From Ottowia thiooxydans DSM 14619 (GTDB lineage: Bacteria; Pseudomonadota; Gammaproteobacteria; Burkholderiales; Burkholderiaceae_C), in assembly GCF_000422885.1 (NCBI RefSeq), contig NZ_AUGX01000016.1, positions 1 to 64,000 of the forward strand: a stretch of DNA of 64,000 bases, read 5' to 3'. Shown here piece by piece: positions 7,314-15,863 of this stretch (within the stretch, counting starts at the first letter, position 1; each line of letters starts with the position of its first letter). The position numbers were made by a program, and so were the translations under genes. The notes beneath the pieces were generated by a model. That model saw nothing but the letters and a program-made list of their open reading frames with translations, searched no databases and had not been told where the DNA came from.

Positions 7314-8855
7314 CTATGCACTTTCGGTTGAGGGTACTGTATCGACTCCGCGAAATACCGCCCAGCTGAGTGCTGCCGTGATCCACGCCGCTACACCGCC
7401 GTACAGCATGACCCAGCCGAAACCTTGAGTGAGCGCGCTCTGGATGATCATGCTAGCGCGCTCCGCATCTGCAACAGCGGCCACTGCCTGCACTGCGGTC
7501 GCTGTATTGCCCCCGGCTAGACGTTCAGCGAGGTCGCGAAGTTGTGCCGCATCCAGCGATAGTCCCAAAGATGTCCGTAGGGCGGCGGTCAGGCCCGCAA
7601 CCAACACCAGCCCCATTCCGGCGATATTGATGGCGAGTGTGATGAGACGCGCGCTCACATCCATACCCGATGCCATGCCTGCACGATGGGCGGGAACTGC
7701 AGAGGTCGTCATGCTGGTTGCCGGAGTGGTTGTCAGGCCCAGGCCTATACCGGCCAGCAATGCGCCGGGCAGTACAGGCCAAGATCCCTGTTCAGTGAAA
7801 TGGCTGCCCAGCTTCATTAGAAAAAAACCCAGGCCAATCAGGAAGAGGCCCCCAGGAATCACGATACGCGCGTCATATCGCAACAGCAACCATTGGGCAA
7901 CCGGCGGCATCAACAGAAAGGGCACGGTATAGGGCAGCAAGGCCAGTCCGGCCGACGTGACATCCATACCAAGCCCAGCTGTGAAATACAGCGGTAGATA
8001 AATCATGAAAGGCCAGTAGCTGAAATTCATTCCAACGCAGCCCAGGATGGCACCGGTGAAGTCACGAATTCTGAACACCGAGAAGTCGAACATAGGGTGT
8101 GCATGTGTCCGCTCAGCGATGATGAAGCCGGCCAGGCTCAGCGCGGTGACCACCAAAAGCCCTATGGCTGCGGGGCTGCCCCAACCTAAGCTCTGGCCTT
8201 GGGTGATGAGGAATGTCAGGCCAAGCACTGCCATGCTCAGCGTCAGAATGCCCCCCAGATCCAGCGGCTGATGCTGCGCCTGTGCATCACGGGATTCCGC
8301 TACACCTGCCCAGATCATTCCCAGGCACAGCAAGGCCAGCGGTGCATGAACCACGAAGACCCAGTGCCAGCTGGAAACGGCGACGATCGTGCTCCCAATG
8401 ACAGGGCCAAAGCCCAGGCCAATTCCCGCCACGACTCCCCATACGGCGAATGCACGTGCGCGCTCTCGCCCCGCGGGGAATTGATGCGACAAGATGGCGA
8501 TGGAGCAGATGAACATCGCACCACCGGCCATACCTTGAACGAAGCGAGCAACTATCAGGGCGGTCGTATCCGTTACCAAGCCGCACAACAGCGATGTGAC
8601 GCCGAAAGCCAGCACCGTCAACGCAAAGACTTTGCGACGCCCATATCGGTCAGCCAGCGTTCCAGTGGCCATTAGTACGCTGGTGCAGGCAATGGTGTAG
8701 GCATTCATGATCCACTGCATGTCTTGGAAGCTTGAACGTAGTTGCACCTCCAGCACCGGCAGGATGATGGGCACGCTGGAGATTTCCAGGCCAAACATCA
8801 AGGCAGCGAGGCAGACTGCCGTTAGCGTGAGCGAGGAATTGCGAGCGAGATGCAT
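7314..8855 (-). CDS. MFS drug exporter, DHA2 (EmrB/QacA) type
   Basis: 513 residues with about 14 hydrophobic segments, the layout of the DHA2 family of proton-coupled drug exporters. The MFS loop motif is seen as GTLADRYGRRKVFAL at about residue 65, and the antiporter-type motif C region follows (GIGLGFGPVIGS). The family exports hydrophobic drugs or other toxic compounds across the inner membrane. Divergent to a LysR-type gene with 111 bp between the starts, so control by that regulator is likely. The start ATG at 8855 gives the usual short cytoplasmic N-terminus before helix 1. The substrate cannot be predicted. Confidence 0.88.
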   Translation of the reverse strand: MHLARNSSLTLTAVCLAALMFGLEISSVPIILPVLEVQLRSSFQDMQWIMNAYTIACTSVLMATGTLADRYGRRKVFALTVLAFGVTSLLCGLVTDTTALIVARFVQGMAGGAMFICSIAILSHQFPAGRERARAFAVWGVVAGIGLGFGPVIGSTIVAVSSWHWVFVVHAPLALLCLGMIWAGVAESRDAQAQHQPLDLGGILTLSMAVLGLTFLITQGQSLGWGSPAAIGLLVVTALSLAGFIIAERTHAHPMFDFSVFRIRDFTGAILGCVGMNFSYWPFMIYLPLYFTAGLGMDVTSAGLALLPYTVPFLLMPPVAQWLLLRYDARIVIPGGLFLIGLGFFLMKLGSHFTEQGSWPVLPGALLAGIGLGLTTTPATSMTTSAVPAHRAGMASGMDVSARLITLAINIAGMGLVLVAGLTAALRTSLGLSLDAAQLRDLAERLAGGNTATAVQAVAAVADAERASMIIQSALTQGFGWVMLYGGVAAWITAALSWAVFRGVDTVPSTESA

Positions 8856-8947
8856 GGGTTTGCAAGGCCAGGAGAAGGAAAGGACGCCATTCTGTAGACT
8901 TGCAACTCATGGCGCAAATGATTAAATTTCGCCATACTCATTTTCCA

Positions 8948-8959
8948 AATTCATGAATT
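8948..8959. promoter_or_regulatory. 12-bp palindrome between MFS and LysR genes
   Basis: AATTCATGAATT, a perfect palindrome 7 bp before the LysR start codon in the divergent control region. It is a candidate operator, though AT-rich palindromes of this size can occur by chance. Confidence 0.35.
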
Positions 8960-8966
8960 GGTAGCC

Positions 8967-9821
8967 ATGGCGTTTGATTCCAGCCTGTTGCATACTTTTA
9001 TCGCCGTGCATCAAGCGGGTGGCTTTACGCGCGCGGCTGAGCAACTGCACCTCACGCAATCTGCGGTTAGTCACCAGATACGGCGTCTGGAGGAAATCGT
9101 AGGGCGACCACTGCTTCACCGGACCACGAGACGCCTCAGCCTGACTGCTGATGGCGAGGACTTTCTAAGACTTGCGCAACGCATCCTCAAAGCTCAGGAT
9201 GCACTCACCCAGCACTTTCGTAGCTCACCGATAGAAGGGACTGTGCGTTTTGGTCTGCCTGAGGGCTTTTTGAGCGACAGCCTGCCTCGCCTTCTGCGCC
9301 AGTTTTCACGCACTTGCCCTAACGTGCGGCTGGAGGTCAGTGTTGGCTTGACCCAGGATCTGCCCGCTATGCTGCGCGAGCGGGAATTGGATCTTGCCGT
9401 TCTGGTGTCGCCCGCAGGTACTGTGCAAGGGCAACTGCTTCGTCGCGTGCCCATGGTGTGGGCGGCAGCGGACGACTTCGTGTGGTCTGGCACCTTGCCA
9501 CTGGCCTATTCGCCTCCGCCATGCGTGAGCAGGCATATCGCGATTGACTCGCTCAACACCGCAGGCATTGCGTGGCACGGTGCGTTCAGTTCTCCGAGCC
9601 TGCAAGACATGCGTTCTGTCGTGCTGAGTGGTCTGGCCGTCACCGCATTCACGCGAGACAACTTGCGAGCCGGAATGACTGCGCTTGGCGTCAAGGATGG
9701 ACTGCCTGTCTTGCCGGAACTGGACTTCACCTTGGTGCTGTCAGACACAGAACAAGAAGAGCCAAGTCCGGCGGTTTCTGAACTTGGTCGGTTGGTGTCC
9801 GCATTTGCGCGGACTCCATAG
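8967..9821 (+). CDS. LysR-family transcriptional regulator
   Basis: 284 residues from the ATG at 8967; a TTG nine bases upstream would add MVA and is less likely. The N-terminal winged HTH is typical: FIAVHQAGGFTRAAEQLHLT followed by QSAVSHQIRRLEEIVGRPLL. The C-terminal part is a LysR substrate-binding domain of normal length (about residues 90-284). Divergent from the DHA2 exporter, which it probably controls in response to an exporter substrate or a related metabolite. The C-terminal domain looks complete. Confidence 0.9.
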   Translation: MAFDSSLLHTFIAVHQAGGFTRAAEQLHLTQSAVSHQIRRLEEIVGRPLLHRTTRRLSLTADGEDFLRLAQRILKAQDALTQHFRSSPIEGTVRFGLPEGFLSDSLPRLLRQFSRTCPNVRLEVSVGLTQDLPAMLRERELDLAVLVSPAGTVQGQLLRRVPMVWAAADDFVWSGTLPLAYSPPPCVSRHIAIDSLNTAGIAWHGAFSSPSLQDMRSVVLSGLAVTAFTRDNLRAGMTALGVKDGLPVLPELDFTLVLSDTEQEEPSPAVSELGRLVSAFARTP

Positions 9822-9920
9822 GCCTCTAGGCGCGTCGCCTGATTCAATAGATTCTCTTAGAGTCAGTGGCAGGCGATGTTTCCCACGGACATGAACTGTG
9901 AACTGACAGGTGCGTGTCGG

Positions 9921-10772
9921 TCAAGCGTTGTGCCGTCCAATGAACTCCAGCACTGCCTCGTTGAAAGCCGCGGGTTGTTCCCAGTTCGCGCAATGCCCGG
10001 CCTCTTTGATGATGACTACATCTGCATGTGGCATGTGAGAAGCCTGCATGCGAAGAAGAGCTGGGGGGGTGTACAAATCACCGTCACCGGTCAAGAGCAG
10101 GGCAGGTGTCCGGATGCTTTCCACACGAGCCCAGGTAAGTGCAAACGGACGCATGGGCGTGATTTTTTCAACCAATGATTCCCTGTTCAATTCAAGCCAC
10201 GCCACCATGCCTGCGGGGTTGCCAGCGCGGTACGAGGGATGCAACTCCTTGAACTCCACGGGGAGGGCGTTGAATTGCGGTGGGCGCAAACGGCTATTCG
10301 CTTGCACGTATTCAGTTTCTGATTCATCTATGCCCAAATACGATGAAGCAATGGTGAGCGACCGCAGTTTCTCTGGGTAGACCAGGGCGAAATCCAGTGC
10401 AAAGAATGCACCATGGGCGAGAGCGACCAAGTGGATACGTTCTAGCCCCAGATGGTCAATGAGCTTGCGAAGGTCCTCACTCGCCATCCCGGGATCGTCC
10501 GGGTTCCCGGCCTCGGATCGGAAATAGCCGCGGCGAGAGTATCCAATGGCCCTGAAACCTGCGCGAGCAAATACCGGTTGCTGGTAACCCCATCCGGCCC
10601 CGCTCTGCGAGCCTGCATGCATGAACACGACTGGTTGCCCAGTACCGCCGGTGTCCCAATACCAAAGGCGTGCACCCCCGACATCGACCCAGCCTTGTTG
10701 GGCTGGTGCCTGCGATGGCATCGGTGCAGAAGTCCAGACAGGGGCAGTCTGTACAAGGGATCGTTTATTCAT
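9921..10772 (-). CDS. Alpha/beta-hydrolase-fold protein lacking the Ser nucleophile
   Basis: 283 residues from the ATG at 10772 (MNKRSLVQTAP); a longer frame to 10874 exists but adds sequence unlike the family. The fold is clear: WVDVGGARLWYWDTGG strand, oxyanion-loop region VVFMHAGSQSG, a cap region, the acid in LLLTGDGDLYTPP and the His in EAGHCANW. At the nucleophile elbow, where active members have G-x-S-x-G, this protein reads A-L-A-H-G, with Ala119 (codon GCC, 10416-10418) at the Ser position. It may be an inactive homologue, a non-hydrolytic member, or an enzyme using another chemistry. It is convergent with the LysR gene and shows no evident operon partner. Confidence 0.75.
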   Translation of the reverse strand: MNKRSLVQTAPVWTSAPMPSQAPAQQGWVDVGGARLWYWDTGGTGQPVVFMHAGSQSGAGWGYQQPVFARAGFRAIGYSRRGYFRSEAGNPDDPGMASEDLRKLIDHLGLERIHLVALAHGAFFALDFALVYPEKLRSLTIASSYLGIDESETEYVQANSRLRPPQFNALPVEFKELHPSYRAGNPAGMVAWLELNRESLVEKITPMRPFALTWARVESIRTPALLLTGDGDLYTPPALLRMQASHMPHADVVIIKEAGHCANWEQPAAFNEAVLEFIGRHNA

Positions 10773-10895
10773 GGAAGCCCAGACTGAGGTTGATCCGTAT
10801 ATTTTCGCCATCAGAGCTCTTGTTGTCTCCGATCTCTGGTGCAAAGCAGCTATGCCCACGGGAATCGCTCGCACTGGATGGGGGATAAGAGCCGT

Positions 10896-11465
10896 TCAGA
10901 GCTTTACCGCCTTGCCGCCTCCCTTGGCGGACTGCGAAACCATGCGAACGTCAAAATGCCTGCGGATGGTCAGACTGCGCCAAACTCCGGAGAAGGGCAA
11001 CAACGGACGGCTCAGGCGAGGCTTTTCGTACAAGGTGATGCGCCAGGCATGCGCTTCGCCGGGAAAGCTGAACGTCAATTGATTTGGTGGGGCAAGGGCC
11101 AATCCGCCGAATTGGCCCGAGTTGTATGGAGAACCCACGCTGGCGGTATCCAGTATCTTGAGGTGGGCATCCAGCAAGTGCAGATTGACGAAATCTTCAT
11201 ACCCGTTTTCGTCTGTGATTACCAAAAGAAAAAGATCCAGCCATGCAACGGCTGCCTGAAGCTTCGCGCCATCAAGGCGTATGCCGGTAGGCGCTCCTTC
11301 ACGCCATAACTGGCATTGGTAGTCACCTTCAGAAGTCACGGTGAACTGGTCAGTGACTCGCAAGGGGCTCGGTGATGCCTGGATTTCGCGCTTCAAAGCT
11401 TTGACTTGAAACTCGTGGCGGCTCTGCAAAAAGCGACTAGCTTTTGGCGCGCACGCCGCCACCAA
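10896..11465 (-). CDS. Hypothetical protein
   Basis: 189 residues from the ATG at 11465. Predicted mostly beta-strand and soluble; the N-terminal MVAACAPKASRF does not form a convincing signal peptide. Visible stretches include TSEGDYQCQLWREGAPTG and LDLFLLVITDENGYEDF, without any motif I can assign. The true start may be internal, as no good ribosome-binding site precedes 11465. It lies between the hydrolase-fold gene and the tRNA-Ser terminator, in the same orientation as the hydrolase gene, whose long-frame start is 22 bp away. Codon use looks like the core genome. Function unknown. Confidence 0.5.
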   Translation of the reverse strand: MVAACAPKASRFLQSRHEFQVKALKREIQASPSPLRVTDQFTVTSEGDYQCQLWREGAPTGIRLDGAKLQAAVAWLDLFLLVITDENGYEDFVNLHLLDAHLKILDTASVGSPYNSGQFGGLALAPPNQLTFSFPGEAHAWRITLYEKPRLSRPLLPFSGVWRSLTIRRHFDVRMVSQSAKGGGKAVKL

Positions 11466-11587
11466 GGAACGACACAGGACGCTCGCGCAGACATCTCTGT
11501 TGCCGGTAGATGAAGGGTGCTTTCAAGCGACGTGATCATTCGCGCCATGATGCACGATGTCGCTCCTGCTTGCGTTTGAGCGCCAAA

Positions 11588-11624
11588 CAAAAAAGCCCCG
11601 ACTCCTTGTGGAGCCGGGGCTTTT
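11588..11624 (-). terminator. Intrinsic terminator of tRNA-Ser
   Basis: Stem AAAAGCCCCG-A-CTCC / GGAG-C-CGGGGCTTTT with a 4-nt loop and one internal mismatch. On the minus strand it is followed by TTTTTTG, 45 bp past the tRNA 3' end. Confidence 0.85.
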
Positions 11625-11668
11625 AGGGGATCGCTTTAAACTGCTTTTGACAGATCAAAACTTGGTTT

Positions 11669-11759
11669 TGGCGGAACAGGCGGGATTCGAACCCGCGGAG
11701 GGCTATTAACCCTCACACGCTTTCCAGGCGTGCGACTTAAACCACTCATCCACCGTTCC
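11669..11759 (-). tRNA. tRNA-Ser(GGA)
   Basis: Read on the minus strand: 7-bp acceptor stem GGAACGG/CTGTTCC with one G-T pair, discriminator G and encoded CCA. The anticodon arm CACGC-CTGGAAA-GCGTG gives anticodon GGA, which reads UCC/UCU. A long variable arm (GAGGGTTAATAGCCCTC) is typical of tRNA-Ser, and the T-arm is GCGGG-TTCGAAT-CCCGC. A possible -10 box (TAGAAT) lies just upstream of the 5' end, and an intrinsic terminator follows. Confidence 0.96.
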
Positions 11760-11833
11760 GGAACCCGCTATTCTAGCAATAGTTTTGGCCTGCTCTGGCT
11801 GTGTCTCGAAAATCAATGGGCGGTGTGGATCTT

Positions 11834-14125
11834 TCAATGGCCTTGTTGATGCCGGCGGCGCAGCCATCCGAGTCCCAGCGCAGCTGTAAGCAGTATCAGC
11901 AAAGCCTGTCCCCACTGGCCCACAGTAGGGACGGGAGTGGCCGTCAGAGGTATGGCCACCAGCACAGCCGGATCATTGATGATGCCGTCAGCTCCCGTGA
12001 AGGTGTCATCACCCAGACCGTTGTCGGTGATGTCATAGCTCACCGTATGACCGCTCACGCTCACATTGGCCGGATCGTAGTAGACATCGGCAGCAGGTGA
12101 GGCCGGGGTCTTGCCGTATTTCTTCATCGTCAATCCACTGGTGCTTGGCCATGTAACGGACACCCGCGCTGTTTCACCAGGTTCGCAACCAGTCAGTGTG
12201 AGTCTCAAGCCGCCGTGGGGAGGGGCGATGCCGTTGAAAGCTGGCGGCGTGAATGCAATGGTGTTGTTGGGATCAAATGAACAACGTGGACTGCCAGAGA
12301 CAATTTCGGCAGAGAGCACCCCTGCGCCTACCGCAGCTGGAATGTTGGAAAGCTGACGCAGCACGTAGGCAAATTGGCTGACGGAGCTTGCAGCGCTGGT
12401 GCCTCCTGTGGCGGTCACGGCGATGTCAACGGGTCCTAATGACCCAGCCGGACTGATGGCGGTGATTTGGGTAGGGCTATCGACGGTGATGGAGCTGGCG
12501 CCCAAGGTCCCGAACTTGACGGTCGGATTGCCTACGAAGTTGCTACCCGTGATGACTACCGAAGTGCCGCCAGCAGCTGAACCTGTGCCGGGGCTGATGC
12601 TGGTGACAGACGGTGCTGCGGCATAGGTAAACTGATCAGCGCTAGAAGTGCCGCTAGACCCTCCAGCAGTGGTGACGGTCACATCGTAGGTGCCCGCTGA
12701 ATTGGCCGGGCTGACAGCGGTGACCTGGGTGGGACTATTGAACGTCACTGAGCCTGCCTGCGTGGAGCCGAAGCTGACCAGGGAGGTAGGCGTAAAGTCG
12801 GTTCCGGTGATGACGACCGAGCTGCCTCCGGCGAGCGGACCTCCACTGGGGCTGATGCCAGTCACGCTTGGTACAGCCAAGTAGGTGTATTGATCTGCAG
12901 CGCTGGTGGCACTGGTGCCACCAGGGGTCGTCACGGTGATGTGCACTGTTGCTGCTCCACCCCCTGGGACTACAGCCGTGATTTGGTTGTCATCGACAAG
13001 CGTGAAGTTGGGAGAGCTTGCCGCACCAAAGTTGACTTGAGTGGCGCCAGTCAATCCAGCGCCGTTCACCTGGATGGTAGATCCTCCGGCCAACGGTCCT
13101 GAATTGTTGGACAGAGATGAGACAGCCGGAACTGTGAAATTGGCGCAGGTGGTGACGTCGCTTAACGTTGGTGTGACCGTTGAATTGCTCGTCGTCAGCA
13201 TCGCTCGGTATTTCAGATAACGCAGTCCATTGAACTGGGCGAGTGATGCAGCGCTCCCGGTGAAATAGGACGCTGAAGTGCTATCCGGGCCTACAAAGTT
13301 GAATGGGCCGGTGCTTGAGTTGCTACCGGCTACCTGAAACCTGACCTCGGTATCTGCCGGACGACTCGCGGTCCAAGACAAGGTGTTCCAGATTGGCGTA
13401 GCGCCTGCGGGAGGGGCGCTGTCGCGGACGGATGATTCATAAGTTCCATTACTCAGGTAGTCCTTTGTGACGTAGGTGTTGAAAACCGCATCGGTGGGAT
13501 TGCCAAAGTACCGCATAAGGGACCATGAAGTGCCGCCATTGGACCCATTCAGCCGATCGCCTCCGCCATATCCGTTGCTGCTGCGAGTGATGTAGTAATT
13601 GCCGCCCGCGGGTGGGTTCGATACTGGTCGTACCACCAGCGCATATTGCACACCAGCTGTGACAGGGTACGGGGCAGTGAAGGTGGCGCCTCGGGGCGTC
13701 CCATAGGGAAGGGAAAATCCAGGAATGGTGCCGCTTGCCAAATCAGGCCCCACCGGAAGGCCATTGGAAGTGGCGCGCAGGCTCAGGATCAGGTCGGGAG
13801 GGGTTCCTCCACACCCTGAGCAAAAGAGGTAAAGCTCGGCCCTGGTCAAGGATCCAGTCACCAGGGGCGTAAAAGTTTGTCCTGTCCAGGCTTGTGTGTT
13901 GAAGCCATTGCCGTCTCCAGCCCCCGTGGTGTTCTGCACATCCAGCGCCTGAATACCCGGCAACACGATGCTGCCTGGGTGGCCAATGAGGTCTAACTGA
14001 GAGGCCGTACCACTCTGAAAATCCGCTTGAGTGGTATCGCTAGCGCAGGTTTGAGCTTTGCCGGAAGCGCAGAGCAGGAGCGCGAACATAAAAACCAGAA
14101 CTTTGGCTAAGTACCGTATGGACAT
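11834..14125 (-). CDS. TIG/IPT-repeat surface protein with IPTL-CTERM sorting signal
   Basis: 763 residues. A signal peptide (residues 1-24, ending ASGKAQ) is followed by a large beta-rich region (about 25-330). Three tandem IPT/TIG domains begin at about residues 335, 420 and 505, each starting with a version of PSVTxISPxxGPLAGG and containing a V-x-FG strand. A choice-of-anchor-like segment (about 660-725, SYDITDNGLGDDTFTGADG) precedes the C-terminal IPTL-CTERM tripartite tail: PTVGQWG, a hydrophobic helix (ALLILLTAALGLGWL) and basic RRRHQQ. Family knowledge: such tails mark exported proteins for envelope sorting. It is probably an adhesin or surface-structure protein. It stands alone next to tRNA-Ser, with a terminator on its upstream side. 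Confidence 0.85.
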   Translation of the reverse strand: MSIRYLAKVLVFMFALLLCASGKAQTCASDTTQADFQSGTASQLDLIGHPGSIVLPGIQALDVQNTTGAGDGNGFNTQAWTGQTFTPLVTGSLTRAELYLFCSGCGGTPPDLILSLRATSNGLPVGPDLASGTIPGFSLPYGTPRGATFTAPYPVTAGVQYALVVRPVSNPPAGGNYYITRSSNGYGGGDRLNGSNGGTSWSLMRYFGNPTDAVFNTYVTKDYLSNGTYESSVRDSAPPAGATPIWNTLSWTASRPADTEVRFQVAGSNSSTGPFNFVGPDSTSASYFTGSAASLAQFNGLRYLKYRAMLTTSNSTVTPTLSDVTTCANFTVPAVSSLSNNSGPLAGGSTIQVNGAGLTGATQVNFGAASSPNFTLVDDNQITAVVPGGGAATVHITVTTPGGTSATSAADQYTYLAVPSVTGISPSGGPLAGGSSVVITGTDFTPTSLVSFGSTQAGSVTFNSPTQVTAVSPANSAGTYDVTVTTAGGSSGTSSADQFTYAAAPSVTSISPGTGSAAGGTSVVITGSNFVGNPTVKFGTLGASSITVDSPTQITAISPAGSLGPVDIAVTATGGTSAASSVSQFAYVLRQLSNIPAAVGAGVLSAEIVSGSPRCSFDPNNTIAFTPPAFNGIAPPHGGLRLTLTGCEPGETARVSVTWPSTSGLTMKKYGKTPASPAADVYYDPANVSVSGHTVSYDITDNGLGDDTFTGADGIINDPAVLVAIPLTATPVPTVGQWGQALLILLTAALGLGWLRRRHQQGH

Positions 14126-14264
14126 GATTCAGCGGCGTGCGTTGGCGGAGACCGCTAGGATAGCTCAAGGTGAATTAATTTATTACAAAATTCAAGATGT
14201 GTTAGCTCTTACGTGAGCAGGCGCACTACGCAGGGCTGTGCCTTTGTAGAGAGTTGAAAGCCAA

Positions 14265-14293
14265 AAAAAACGAGCCGTTGTGGCTCGTTTTTT
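14265..14293. terminator. Bidirectional intrinsic terminator
   Basis: AAAACGAGCC-GTTGT-GGCTCGTTTT is flanked by an A-run on the left and a T-run on the right, so it can work in both directions. It lies 20 bp past the stop codon of the slipin gene and serves mainly the minus-strand nfeD-slipin operon. Confidence 0.85.
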
Positions 14294-14312
14294 GATCGTG
14301 GGGTTAGCCGGT

Positions 14313-15230
14313 CTAGGGCGTGGTGCGATTAGCTTGCACCATCTTCATCGCAGAGCCGATGAGCGCAGAAACCTCGGTCATGTTCGAAGGCACGATCAAC
14401 GTGGTTTTCGAGTCTGCAGCCACCTTGCTGTAGGCCTCAACTGCTTTTTCGGCAACTTTGAGCTGCACTGCTTGTTCGCCGCCGGGTTGGCGGATGGCCG
14501 CAGCGACCCGTTCAATCGCTTGGGCGGTAGCCTCGGCCACGGCAGTGATCGATCCGGCTTCACCCTGCGCCTTGTTGATGATCGATTGCTTTTCGCCTTC
14601 TGATCTGGCGATGTACGCTTCGCGCTCGCCGGTGGCGATGTTGATCTGTTCTTGGCGGCGGCCTTCGGAGGCGGCAATCAGCGCGCGCTTTTCACGCTCG
14701 GCCGTGATCTGTGCCTGCATGGAGCGCAGGATTTCGGCGGGTGGTGTCAGATCTTTGATCTCGTAGCGCAGCACCTTCACGCCCCAGTTCAGCGCCGCTT
14801 CATCAATGGCTTGCACCACTTGGGCGTTGATCATGTCGCGCTCTTCAAAGGTTTTGTCCAGCTCCAGCTTACCGATGACGCTGCGCAGCGAGGTTTGCGC
14901 CAGTTGCGTGATGGCCACCACGTAATTGCTGGAGCCGTAGCTGGCGCGCATGGGGTCCGTAACCTGAAAGTACAGAATGCCGTCTACCTGCAACTGGGTG
15001 TTGTCTCGCGTAATACAAACTTGGCTGGGCACATCCAGAGGAATTTCCTTCAGGCTGTGTTTGTAGGCTACGCGGTCAACGAAGGGCACCAGAAAACTCA
15101 GGCCTGGTGTGAGCGTCGTGTTGTATTTTCCTAGCCGTTCCACCACCCAGGCATTTTGCTGAGGCACCACCTTGACTGAGCGAGTGATAAAGACGACTGC
15201 AATGACAAATAAGACGATTGCGATTTCCAA
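14313..15230 (-). CDS. SPFH/band-7 membrane protein (paraslipin, QmcA-like)
   Basis: 305 residues, normal for bacterial paraslipins. One N-terminal membrane anchor (residues 3-18) is followed by the band-7/SPFH domain (about 20-200: VPQQNAWVVERLGKY, then PGLSFLVPFVDRV), and then an Ala/Glu-rich coiled coil (about 200-270: AEREKRALIAASEGRRQEQI). These proteins form large oligomeric cages or microdomains in the inner membrane and influence proteases and lipid organisation. It follows an NfeD gene by 62 bp on the same strand, the classic NfeD-slipin partnership. Confidence 0.92.
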   Translation of the reverse strand: MEIAIVLFVIAVVFITRSVKVVPQQNAWVVERLGKYNTTLTPGLSFLVPFVDRVAYKHSLKEIPLDVPSQVCITRDNTQLQVDGILYFQVTDPMRASYGSSNYVVAITQLAQTSLRSVIGKLELDKTFEERDMINAQVVQAIDEAALNWGVKVLRYEIKDLTPPAEILRSMQAQITAEREKRALIAASEGRRQEQINIATGEREAYIARSEGEKQSIINKAQGEAGSITAVAEATAQAIERVAAAIRQPGGEQAVQLKVAEKAVEAYSKVAADSKTTLIVPSNMTEVSALIGSAMKMVQANRTTP

Positions 15231-15292
15231 GGGGGAGTCCTTTCGGGGAGAGGGTGAGGGGGGTTACCAGAACGCAGAATGTGACTACGTTT

Positions 15293-15718
15293 TTAGATCA
15301 CTTCAACCAGAAGGCGATTGCCTACTAGCTCGACCACGCGGTGCAGGCCAGGAATGGGGGTGACGCCAGGGCGGTGTATGACCGTCCATTGAGCGCCACG
15401 GTAGCGAATTTGCGCAGTGCCATCGGCATTCCAGCCAGGAACCTGTACGGTTTCTCCAATGTCAAGGTTCACGCTGCGCTGCGCGCGGGCTGAAGGGTCT
15501 CCTGGGCGCCGGCGGCGAGCAAAATAGCCGATCACTACGGCGCCGCCACCCACGAGCGCGGCAACCGTGAACTGCGCGGCCAGTCCCGCGCCTGCCATCG
15601 CGGCGAGCGCGCCAGCCACAAGGCCGATGCTGAGCATCAAAAGATAAAAAGTGCCGGTGAATAGCTCCAGGGCCACCATGGCGCCAGCGGCGATCCACCA
15701 CATCGTCGATTCGGCCAT
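15293..15718 (-). CDS. NfeD-family membrane protein
   Basis: 141 residues. Two or three hydrophobic segments at the N-terminus (about 5-30 and 33-72) are followed by a small OB-fold domain (about 85-141: SVNLDIGETVQVPGW, then GAQWTVIH). This is the short NfeD type without a protease domain. NfeD proteins partner with slipins through the OB domain; here the slipin gene follows on the same strand, so they likely form one operon. Its start lies 145 bp from the divergent decarboxylase start, with two strong palindromes between them. Confidence 0.9.
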   Translation of the reverse strand: MAESTMWWIAAGAMVALELFTGTFYLLMLSIGLVAGALAAMAGAGLAAQFTVAALVGGGAVVIGYFARRRRPGDPSARAQRSVNLDIGETVQVPGWNADGTAQIRYRGAQWTVIHRPGVTPIPGLHRVVELVGNRLLVEVI

Positions 15719-15743
15719 AACGCCTCCTGTACTATCGATTCAA

Positions 15744-15793
15744 GATGGTCAGTGTGACCATCTGACGACATTCTGAGGCAAAAATTGCCTCAG
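15744..15793. promoter_or_regulatory. Two tandem perfect palindromes in divergent promoter region
   Basis: GATGGTCA-GTG-TGACCATC (15744-15762) and CTGAGGCAA-AAA-TTGCCTCAG (15773-15793) lie between nfeD and the decarboxylase gene. Neither has a terminator-type T-run. The first contains TGGT-N7-ACCA, which recalls operators of GntR/FadR-type regulators; this is only a resemblance. Confidence 0.5.
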
Positions 15794-15863
15794 ACTCGGT
15801 ATTGCCTTCTCAATTCCGTACACTTCGCCGCTGCATTGCCTACACGTGGCTGGAGCCTGCCTT

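Noticed and set aside
12600-13120. Repeated nucleotide pattern inside the surface-protein gene, considered as a tandem DNA repeat
   Set aside because: The similarity is at protein level (TIG domains) with diverged DNA; it is a protein-domain repeat, not a DNA repeat array.
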